Assembly: GCA_051009015.1 (NCBI GenBank)
Contig: JBPCWZ010000071.1
Coordinates: 1 to 13,943 of the forward strand
Source of the DNA: JAHRAH01 sp051009015
GTDB lineage: Bacteria > Pseudomonadota > Gammaproteobacteria > Tethybacterales > Persebacteraceae
Reading direction: 5' to 3'
Length of the DNA: 13,943 bases
The notes under the pieces: generated by a model
What the model saw: only the letters and a program-made list of their open reading frames with translations
What the model was told of the DNA's origin: nothing
Databases searched by the model: none
Made by a program: the position numbers and the translations under genes
Shown: in pieces, positions 1-5,676 of the stretch
Position numbering within the stretch: position 1 is the stretch's first letter
Layout: each line of letters begins with the position of its first letter

Positions 1-704
1 GGCGGCAGTTGCGTTTTGACCTCGGCAAAGGGTTTCCGCTATTGACGACCAAAAAACTGCATTGGCGTTCCATCGCCCATGAGTTGTTGTGGTTTTTGCG
101 CGGCGACACCAACATCGGCTATCTGAAAGAAAACGGCGTTTCCATCTGGAACGAATGGGCAAACGCCGATGGCGATTTGGGTCCCGTTTATGGCAAACAA
201 TGGCGCAAATGGCAGGGCGATGGCGGCAAACCCATAGACCAAATCCGCGCCGCCATTGACGAGATACGCAACAATCCGCATTCGCGGCGCATTGTGGTAT
301 CGGCGTGGAATGTCGCCGATATGCCAAAGATGGCATTACCGCCGTGCCACGCGCTTTTTCAGTTTTATGTAGCGGGCGGCAAGTTGTCGTGCCAGTTATA
401 TCAGCGCAGCGCCGACATCTTTTTGGGCGTTCCTTTTAATATCGCCTCTTATGCCTTATTGACGGAAATGGTCGCGCATGTTTGCGATTTACACCCGGGC
501 GATTTCATCCACACTTTCGGCGATATACATTTGTATAACAATCATCTTGCCCAAGCCCGACAACAATTACAAAGAACGCCGGAAAAGTTGCCAACCCTGC
601 ACTTCGCCCGCAAAGTAGCCGACATTGACGATATTCATTACCAAGATATTGTTTTACAAAACTACGATGCACTGCCAAACATTCCGGCAAAAATAGCGGT
701 ATGA
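1..704 (+). CDS. thyA: Thymidylate synthase, 5'-truncated by the window edge
   Basis: Converts dUMP and methylene-tetrahydrofolate to dTMP and dihydrofolate in the cytoplasm. The reading frame is open from the first bases (codons from position 3: Arg-Gln-Leu-Arg-Phe), and the TTG at 9 is an internal Leu, not the start. Aligned from memory with E. coli ThyA (264 aa), that Leu matches residue 34, so about 33 N-terminal residues lie upstream of the window. The active-site Cys is in ALPPCHALFQF (about residue 113 counting from the TTG, E. coli C146). The phosphate-binding SRR (about 92-94), GDLGPVYGKQW and QLYQRSADIFLGVPFNIASY blocks are intact, and the C-terminus ends in the expected short tail (KIAV). 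The stop overlaps the folA start (ATGA at 701-704), so the two are translationally coupled. Very secure identification. Confidence 0.98.
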   Translation, partial: RQLRFDLGKGFPLLTTKKLHWRSIAHELLWFLRGDTNIGYLKENGVSIWNEWANADGDLGPVYGKQWRKWQGDGGKPIDQIRAAIDEIRNNPHSRRIVVSAWNVADMPKMALPPCHALFQFYVAGGKLSCQLYQRSADIFLGVPFNIASYALLTEMVAHVCDLHPGDFIHTFGDIHLYNNHLAQARQQLQRTPEKLPTLHFARKVADIDDIHYQDIVLQNYDALPNIPAKIAV

Positions 705-1198
705 CAATACCGATAGCCATTGTCGCGGCAATTGCCAAAGACAACATTATCGGCAAAGCGGGAGGTTTGCCGTGGCATATCCCCGAAGACCTGCGCCACT
801 TTCGCGCCATAACAATGGGCGGGGCATTAATAATGGGACGGCGCACTTATGACTCCATCGGCAAACCCCTGCCGGGGCGTTTGAATATCATCGTCAGCCG
901 CCAAAGCCAAACCATTGAAGGATGCCAAACGGCAACCTCGCCAATGGCGGCACTGGATATTGCCAAAGCATCGGGCAAAAATATATTTATCATCGGCGGC
1001 GAACAAATCTACCGCCAACTCCTGCCGCAAGCGACAATCCTGCATTTGACAGATTTAACCGCCGCCATCGCCATAGAAAACGGCGATGCGACATTCCCCC
1101 CGATAAACAAACAAGAATGGCAACAAACCAAAAGCACCCCCCTGCAAAACACCCCCAACGCAACATTCCAAACCCACCACCGAATAACCCCCCATTAA
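701..1198 (+). CDS. folA: Dihydrofolate reductase
   Basis: Reduces dihydrofolate, the by-product of ThyA, to tetrahydrofolate with NADPH. The protein is 165 aa, normal for bacterial chromosomal DHFR (about 159-170). Visible family features are GLPWHIPEDL with the substrate-protonating acid at D30 (E. coli D27), MGRRTYDSIGKPLPGR with the folate-binding Arg at about R60, and the nucleotide-binding IFIIGGEQIY at about 95-104. The ATG at 701 shares four bases with the thyA stop, which fixes the start. The last ~25 residues (rich in T, P, N, Q and H) are encoded by C/A-rich DNA with almost no G, grading directly into the C-rich tandem array that begins six bases past the stop. A last-strand-like ATFQTHHRI can still be recognised, so I read the end as genuine rather than frameshifted. 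Confidence 0.96.
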   Translation: MTIPIAIVAAIAKDNIIGKAGGLPWHIPEDLRHFRAITMGGALIMGRRTYDSIGKPLPGRLNIIVSRQSQTIEGCQTATSPMAALDIAKASGKNIFIIGGEQIYRQLLPQATILHLTDLTAAIAIENGDATFPPINKQEWQQTKSTPLQNTPNATFQTHHRITPH

Positions 1199-1203
1199 CC
1201 CGC

Positions 1204-1362
1204 CATTCCCCCCCCCCGTCATTCCCGCCCCCCTCATCATTCCCGCCCCCCCGTCATTCCCGCCCCCTCGTCATTCCCGCCCCCCCGTCATTCCCGCCCC
1301 CCCGTCATTCCCGCCCCCTTCGTCATTCCCGCCCCCCTCGTCATTCCCGCGAAAGCGGGAAT
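1204..1362. repeat. Tandem array, nine ~17-bp units (CATTCCCGCCCCC-T-CGT)
   Basis: Units begin at 1204, 1220, 1238, 1255, 1272, 1289, 1306, 1324 and 1342, giving periods of 16-18 bp. Each has the core CATTCCCGC followed by a C run of variable length and usually CGT. The ninth unit is not C-rich but is the complete palindrome at 1343-1362, so the array looks like amplification of the left half of that palindrome. The C-run length varies from unit to unit, as expected from slippage. The complementary strand carries regularly spaced runs of three or more G and could form G-quadruplexes (inference). There are no spacers, so it is not a CRISPR array. It starts six bases after the folA stop. Confidence 0.93.
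1343..1362. repeat. REP-like 20-bp palindrome (ATTCCCGC-GAAA-GCGGGAAT)
   Basis: Perfect 8-bp stem with a GAAA loop. The same sequence recurs at 13291-13310 and 13635-13654, and inverted at 13767-13786. It resembles the widespread ATTCCC(N8)GGGAAT intergenic repeats, such as dRS3 of Neisseria. No T-run follows it. A second small hairpin, GCCGC-GAA-GCGGC at 1376-1388, lies between it and the inverted-repeat element, just as at the other locus. Confidence 0.9.
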
Positions 1363-1397
1363 CTCCCAAACTATTGCCGCGAAGCGGCGACATTATA

Positions 1398-1650
1398 AAA
1401 GTCCTGTAAGGGCGGCATGTTATAGCACAGGGCAAAGCGCGAAAGCGCGCCGCCCTGTGAATCGGCACAACAAATTAATCAAGCCCTGTAAGGGCGGCAC
1501 AAAACAATGGCGGCGGTTGTTTGCGTATTGATGGTTTTGCCGGGCTTTGCCCTGCAAAAGAATGTGTCGCCCTTACAGGGCTATCTATTAATAACACCGA
1601 TTCACGGGGCGTTGCCCCGTGCTATAACATTTCGCCCTTACAGGGCTTTA
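1398..1650. repeat. MITE-like inverted-repeat element, copy A
   Basis: The left arm (about 1398-1496) and right arm (about 1568-1650) are reverse complements of each other over most of their length. Each arm consists of a GCCCTGTAAGGGC hairpin, the spacer TGTTATAGCAC, a larger CACGGGGC/GCCCCGTG hairpin, GAATCGG, and a second GCCCTGTAAGGGC hairpin. In the left arm the large hairpin is enlarged by a GCGC-GAAA-GCGC insert (about 1431-1452). The ~70-bp centre (1497-1567) contains a 30-bp stretch at 1535-1564 that is identical in copy B near 13489. No protein-coding signal was found inside. No clear target-site duplication is visible, although both outer edges are A/T-rich (TATAAAA and TTTAATA). 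It could be a non-autonomous mobile element or a structured RNA; the sequence does not decide. Confidence 0.82.
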
Positions 1651-1682
1651 ATATCGTCATTCCCGCCGCCCGCCAATCGTTG

Positions 1683-1688
1683 TATAAT
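1683..1688 (+). promoter_or_regulatory. Probable -10 box (TATAAT) of the ankyrin gene
   Basis: A perfect TATAAT lies 41 bases before the ankyrin ATG and just beyond the right edge of the inverted-repeat element. The -35 at the best spacing (TTCCCG at 1660-1665, 17-bp spacer) is poor, so the promoter is weak or needs an activator. Moderate support only. Confidence 0.45.
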
Positions 1689-1717
1689 ATCGCCCTGCGG
1701 CAACCACAACACATTAC

Positions 1718-1724
1718 AAGGAGG
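1718..1724 (+). promoter_or_regulatory. Strong Shine-Dalgarno (AAGGAGG) for the ankyrin gene
   Basis: AAGGAGG with a 5-base gap to ATG at 1730 fixes the start. It is the strongest ribosome binding site in the window; apart from prpC, the other genes show no clear one. Confidence 0.9.
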
Positions 1725-1729
1725 AAACA

Positions 1730-2950
1730 ATGAAACAACTGGAAATGACACTGATGGCGATTCTCGCCGTTTTGGGGCTTTTTGCCCTGCCCGCTTTGGC
1801 GGCGAAAGGCAAGGGCGGCAAAAGCGGGGGCTTTGGCTTTTTACCCGCTTTGTGTGTAGTTTTCTTTGCCGCCATCATTGGCGCGAATGCCTTTGCATTT
1901 AGTTATCGAGCTCCAAAAGACAATTCGCCTTTGCAACTGGCGGCGGCGAAAGGCGATATCGCCGAAGTCAAACGCTTGATTGACGAAGGTGTAGATGTTA
2001 ACCATAAACATGAATGGGGCAAAACGCCTTTGTATCTGGCGGCGGGGAGAGGTCATACTGAAATTGCACTTATTCTTATCAAAGCGGGAGCGGATATGAG
2101 TATAGGACATGTATTTCCCGGAGGTTCTTTGGGTCAGATACTAATAGAAGGAATGCCCTTGCATGCGGCGGCAGGGGGCGGTTATACCAAAACTGCGCTT
2201 GCTCTTATCAAAGCGGGGGCGGATATTGAGAGAGGGAGTCACTATGGCACACCTCTGCATAGTGCGGCAAGATGGGGGCACAGAAGAACTGCGCTTGCTC
2301 TTATCAAAGCGGGGGCGGATATTAATGCAAGGGATGAGTATAGTAATTATACAGCCCTGCATCGGGCGTTAAGAAATCGTAGAGCCGACACTGCATATTC
2401 CCTTATCAAAGCGGGGGCGGATATTAATGTAAAGGATGCTTGGGGAGAGACACCTTTGGATATGGCAATAGAGGCGTTTGGCAAAGACAGCGTACTTGCG
2501 CGCATTTTACGGGGAGAAGTGATAATAAAAAAGGACGACGGCGTATCCTCGGCGAATACGATGACGCCTTTGCATCTGGCGGCGTGGAATGGCAGGATTA
2601 CCAAAGTTAAGAGCCTGATTGACGGCGGGGCGGATGTTAACGCCAAAAATAAAATTAGCCGAACGCCTTTGCATTTGTCGGTATGGAGTGGGAAAACCGA
2701 AACTGCGCTTTTCCTTATTAAAGCGGGGGCGGATGTTAATGCAAAAGATAACGATGACTGGACGCCTTTGCATTTTGTGGCAAAACATAATGCCGAATTC
2801 GCCCTTGCTATTATCAAAGCGGGGGCAAATGTGTTTTCGCGCACGAATAAAGGAGAAATGGCGTTAGACATTGCCATACAACAGCACAGCATAGACAGCA
2901 AAATCGTGCGCGTCCTGCTGGAAGCGATGGACAAGCAGGGCGATAAATAG
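1730..2950 (+). CDS. Exported or membrane-anchored ankyrin-repeat protein
   Basis: The protein is 406 aa. Residues 1-25 look like a signal peptide or signal anchor (MKQLEM, then a hydrophobic run to PALAA), followed by a Lys/Gly linker and a second hydrophobic segment at about 36-57. About ten ankyrin repeats follow. Repeats starting near 65, 98, 141, 173, 207, 278, 312 and 345 are well formed (TPLHLAA, then LIKAGADVN-type ends), while those near 240 and 376 are degenerate. Repeat 2 is followed by a ~15-residue insertion. With a cleaved signal or two membrane spans, the repeats could face the periplasm or the cytoplasm; I cannot decide which. Ankyrin repeats bind proteins, and the partner cannot be read from sequence. 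It is monocistronic, has its own strong ribosome binding site, and is flanked by the repeat element upstream and a convergent nhaA downstream. No enzymatic domain is visible. The ankyrin assignment is secure; the role is unknown. Confidence 0.93.
   Translation: MKQLEMTLMAILAVLGLFALPALAAKGKGGKSGGFGFLPALCVVFFAAIIGANAFAFSYRAPKDNSPLQLAAAKGDIAEVKRLIDEGVDVNHKHEWGKTPLYLAAGRGHTEIALILIKAGADMSIGHVFPGGSLGQILIEGMPLHAAAGGGYTKTALALIKAGADIERGSHYGTPLHSAARWGHRRTALALIKAGADINARDEYSNYTALHRALRNRRADTAYSLIKAGADINVKDAWGETPLDMAIEAFGKDSVLARILRGEVIIKKDDGVSSANTMTPLHLAAWNGRITKVKSLIDGGADVNAKNKISRTPLHLSVWSGKTETALFLIKAGADVNAKDNDDWTPLHFVAKHNAEFALAIIKAGANVFSRTNKGEMALDIAIQQHSIDSKIVRVLLEAMDKQGDK
2191..2323 (+). repeat. Near-identical DNA repeats inside the ankyrin gene
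   Basis: A 37-bp stretch encoding TALALIKAGADI (AACTGCGCTTGCTCTTATCA and on) occurs without change at 2191-2227 and 2287-2323, exactly 96 bp (32 codons) apart. A shorter version (CTTATCAAAGCGGGGGCGGA and on) recurs at about 2402-2423. Identity at silent positions indicates recent duplication or gene conversion of repeat units. Confidence 0.88.
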
Positions 2951-2969
2951 CATTGGCGGTGGTTTGTAG

Positions 2970-2989
2970 ATTCCCGCTTTTGCGGCAAT
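2970..2989. terminator. Imperfect hairpin between convergent ankyrin gene and nhaA
   Basis: ATTCCCGC-TTTT-GCGGCAAT is a stem with one mismatch. It is a decayed, inverted copy of the window's 20-bp palindrome. It lies 19 bases past the ankyrin stop and 14 bases past the nhaA stop on the other strand, so a bidirectional transcription stop is plausible. No proper T-tract follows on either side, so the terminator role is inferred from position. Confidence 0.45.
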
Positions 2990-3003
2990 GACGAAAGAGG
3001 CGG

Positions 3004-4176
3004 CTATCGGTTGGGGAAGGCGGCGAAGCGGAGTAGGAGATAACCGATGATTCCCGCTATGGTGGAACCCGCCAAAACGCCGAGTTTGACAAGGTTGGTT
3101 TGTTCGCCCGCGCCAAATGCCAAATTGCCGATGAAGAGCGATACGGTAAAACCAATGCCGCACAATGCCGCAACCGCCACCATCGCCATCCACGAGCAAC
3201 CCCCCGGTTTTTCGCCAATGCCAAAACGCACCGCCAGCCATACCGCCGCGCTGATGCCGACTATCTTGCCAAAAACCAAGCCCATCGCTATCCCCGCTGT
3301 TATCGGCAGTGCGAGCGATGCAAGAGTCAAACCGGCAAAATTCACCCCGGCATTGGCAAAGGCGAAAAGCGGCAAAATGCCAAAGGCGATGGGCGGATGC
3401 AAATCATGCTCAAGCGATATCAGGGGGGAGCGTTTGTCTCCGCCTTTTGCCTTCAACGGCACCGCCATTGATGCGGCGACTCCCGCTATCGTCGCATGCA
3501 CGCCCGATTTCAAAACAAACGCCCACAAAATAAAAAACAATAAAATATACGGCGCGCGGGTGGTAACCCCTTTCCAGTTCAACATCGCCAGCACAAACAA
3601 AGTCAAAGCCGACAATGCCAGCGGCGCGGCATTCAATTGTTCGGTGTAAAAAACGGCGATAATCGCTATCGCGCCCAAATCGTCTATGACCGCCACCGCC
3701 GTCAAAAATACTTTTAGCGCCACCGGCACGCGACTGCCCAGCAGGGAGAGCACTGCCAGCGAAAAGGCAATGTCGGTCGCCGTTGGTATCGCCCAGCCGC
3801 GCATGGCAGCCATATCGCCCCAATTAACCGAAGCGTATATCGCCGCCGGAAGCGCCATCCCGCCGACTGCGGCAATCGCCGGCAACATCGCCCGCGCTTT
3901 TGACGATAACTCTCCGGCAAGCAACTCGCGCTTTATCTCCAAGCCGACCACAAAAAAGAACAGCGCCATCAAGCCGTCATTGATAAAATGCGCCGCGCTC
4001 ATTCCATAAACGCCTTCGCCGATGACGATGCCGATATTGGCATGCAAAAAATGCTCGTAATGCGCCGCCAAAGCCGGGGTATTCGCCGCCGCTATGGCAA
4101 GAAGCGCCGCGGCAAACAAAACCGCCCCCGCCGCGCTTTCGGTCCTGAAAAAGTTGCCGACCGCTTTGGTTATCAT
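3004..4176 (-). CDS. nhaA: Na+/H+ antiporter NhaA
   Basis: Inner-membrane antiporter that exports Na+ (or Li+) in exchange for H+. From the chosen ATG at 4176 the protein is 390 aa, against 388 for E. coli NhaA, and MITKAVGNFFRTESAAG aligns with the E. coli N-terminus. An in-frame TTG at 4209 would add 11 residues and cannot be excluded; neither start has a clear ribosome binding site. Key residues are present: IPTATDIAF with D135 (E. coli D133), the ion-binding pair D165-D166 in AVIDDLGAIAI (E. coli D163/D164), and the transport Lys in GLVFGKIVGI (K304, E. coli K300). LFFFVVGLEIKREL and LPLFAFANAGV are also typical, and about a dozen hydrophobic segments are visible. It lies 42 bp after prpD on the same strand, so it is probably the last gene of the prp operon. 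Confidence 0.96.
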   Translation of the reverse strand: MITKAVGNFFRTESAAGAVLFAAALLAIAAANTPALAAHYEHFLHANIGIVIGEGVYGMSAAHFINDGLMALFFFVVGLEIKRELLAGELSSKARAMLPAIAAVGGMALPAAIYASVNWGDMAAMRGWAIPTATDIAFSLAVLSLLGSRVPVALKVFLTAVAVIDDLGAIAIIAVFYTEQLNAAPLALSALTLFVLAMLNWKGVTTRAPYILLFFILWAFVLKSGVHATIAGVAASMAVPLKAKGGDKRSPLISLEHDLHPPIAFGILPLFAFANAGVNFAGLTLASLALPITAGIAMGLVFGKIVGISAAVWLAVRFGIGEKPGGCSWMAMVAVAALCGIGFTVSLFIGNLAFGAGEQTNLVKLGVLAGSTIAGIIGYLLLRFAAFPNR

Positions 4177-4218
4177 CGCCGCAAAACCCGAACCCGTCAA
4201 ACTTGTCAAAGCCGCCCG

Positions 4219-5661
4219 TTATTTGGCGCGGGCGAGCATTGCCGCCAACTCGCGCATGGGGGTTTGGCAAAACTTGTCAAAATCGGCGTCAAAAAAGGCG
4301 CTAATCTTTTCAACCTGCGGCGCGTCAAAAACCTCCGCCAATGCGTTGTCAAACTTTGCCCGCAAGTGCGGCAAACTCTCCTCGCGGCGGCGCGCATGAC
4401 CCAGAGGATAATGCACTTCTTCCTCTTCCGCATCGCCGTTTGTAAATACCACCCGCACGGCGTTGGCGATGGAGCGTTTTTGGGAGTCCAGATAATCGCG
4501 GCTGTATTGCGGGTTTTCCGCCACGACCATCTTCGCCCGCAACTTGTCAATGCGCGGGTCGGCGGCGATGTCATCCTCATAATGCGCCGCCGTCAGTTCG
4601 CCAAATATCAAACCCACCGCAGTCATATACTGCAAACAATGATCGCGGTCGGCGGGGTTGTGCAGTGCGCCGGTTTTGCTGATAATGCGCACCGCCGATT
4701 CCTGCGTGTCCAGATGCACACTCTTGATATCGTCAAGGCGCGATGCCACCCGGGCGTGAAGTTTGAGCGCGCATTCCACCGCCGTCTGGGCGTGAAACTC
4801 GGCGGGGAAAGATACTTTGTAAAGAATGTTGCGCATGACATAATCGCCGAAAGGTTGCGCCAAAACCAATTCCCCGCCGCCGAATGATGTATCAATAAAC
4901 CCCCATTTTTTTGCGCTCAATGCCGAAGGCATTAATGCCAATGCTTCTTCGCCCGCCGCCATCATCGCCAAGCGAACGCCGCGGCTTGCGGCATCGCCCG
5001 CCGCCCATGATTTTCGCGCCATCGCATTGGGCGCATGACGATAAGTCCGCAACGCCTGCCCGTCGGCAAAAACATTTGAAAGCGCCGCCGCCGTTTGTGC
5101 TTTGCTTGCGCCGAGAAGTTTTGTTGATAACGCCGCCGATGCCGTCTTGACCAATATTACATGATCCAAACCGGCGCGATTGAAACTGTTGCCGAGTGCC
5201 AAAACGCCCTGTATTTCGTGCGCCATTACCATCGCCGCCAGAATATCGCCGACAAACGGCGCGCCGCTTTGGCTCTGCCGCGAAAGATAATCGCCAAGCG
5301 CCCAAAGCGCGCCGAGGTTGTCGGACGGATGCCCCCACTCCGCCGCCAGCCATGTGTCGTTAAAATCCAGCCAGCGAATTAAAGCGCCGTTGTCAAAAGC
5401 CGCCTTAACCGGGTCTAACGCATAATGCGCGCCTATCACCCGCGCCCCGCCCGATACTTCGCCGCCTTTGACAATCGGGCCCAAATACCGCGTGCAAGCC
5501 GGATAGTTGTGCGCCAGCAAAGCGCAGGATATGCTGTCGGCAAGGCACAACTTCGCCGCCCGCAAAACATCCGCACCGGGGCGGCAGGAATGGACATAAT
5601 CCGTTATCGCCGTGATAACTTCATCTGTCGGCGGGCGGGTGTTGTGTTCGGATTGATCCAT
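4219..5661 (-). CDS. prpD: 2-Methylcitrate dehydratase PrpD (MmgE/PrpD family)
   Basis: Dehydrates 2-methylcitrate to 2-methyl-cis-aconitate in the methylcitrate cycle of propionate breakdown. At 480 aa it matches E. coli PrpD (483) closely along the whole length as recalled: LGPIVKGGEVSGGARVIGA (about 60-78), IRWLDFNDTWLAAEWGHPSD (about 95-114), SFNRAGLDHV, LRTYRHAPNAMARKSWAAGD (about 204-223), SFPAEFHAQTAVE, NPADRDHCLQYM and YPLGHARRREE. That similarity sets it apart from more distant MmgE-type relatives of unknown substrate. ATG at 5661 gives an N-terminus that lines up. It begins 15 bp after the MFS/spermidine-synthase-like gene. No acnD or prpF is seen here, which fits the PrpD-type rather than the AcnD/PrpF-type pathway. 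The following hydration needs an aconitase encoded elsewhere. Confidence 0.95.
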   Translation of the reverse strand: MDQSEHNTRPPTDEVITAITDYVHSCRPGADVLRAAKLCLADSISCALLAHNYPACTRYLGPIVKGGEVSGGARVIGAHYALDPVKAAFDNGALIRWLDFNDTWLAAEWGHPSDNLGALWALGDYLSRQSQSGAPFVGDILAAMVMAHEIQGVLALGNSFNRAGLDHVILVKTASAALSTKLLGASKAQTAAALSNVFADGQALRTYRHAPNAMARKSWAAGDAASRGVRLAMMAAGEEALALMPSALSAKKWGFIDTSFGGGELVLAQPFGDYVMRNILYKVSFPAEFHAQTAVECALKLHARVASRLDDIKSVHLDTQESAVRIISKTGALHNPADRDHCLQYMTAVGLIFGELTAAHYEDDIAADPRIDKLRAKMVVAENPQYSRDYLDSQKRSIANAVRVVFTNGDAEEEEVHYPLGHARRREESLPHLRAKFDNALAEVFDAPQVEKISAFFDADFDKFCQTPMRELAAMLARAK

Positions 5662-5676
5662 CTGGGCGGTGTTATT

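Noticed and set aside
9..11. TTG at position 9 as the thyA start
   Set aside because: The frame is open upstream, and this Leu aligns with E. coli residue 34, so the gene starts outside the window.
1204..1362. Regularly spaced repeats resembling a CRISPR array
   Set aside because: Period is only 16-18 bp, with the varying part being a C run. There are no unique spacers and no cas genes.
1271..1468. 65-codon minus-strand open frame encoding Gly/Asn-rich GGGNDE repeats
   Set aside because: It is the translation of the tandem array's complement, with no start signal or known protein similarity.
1507..1902. 131-codon plus-strand open frame across the repeat element and start of the ankyrin gene
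   Set aside because: It translates hairpin repeats, overlaps the well-supported ankyrin gene in another frame and has no ribosome binding site.
3988..4887. 299-codon plus-strand open frame opposite prpD and nhaA
   Set aside because: It is Arg/His/Cys-rich with no recognisable motif and runs antisense to two strongly supported genes; a shadow of GC-biased codons.
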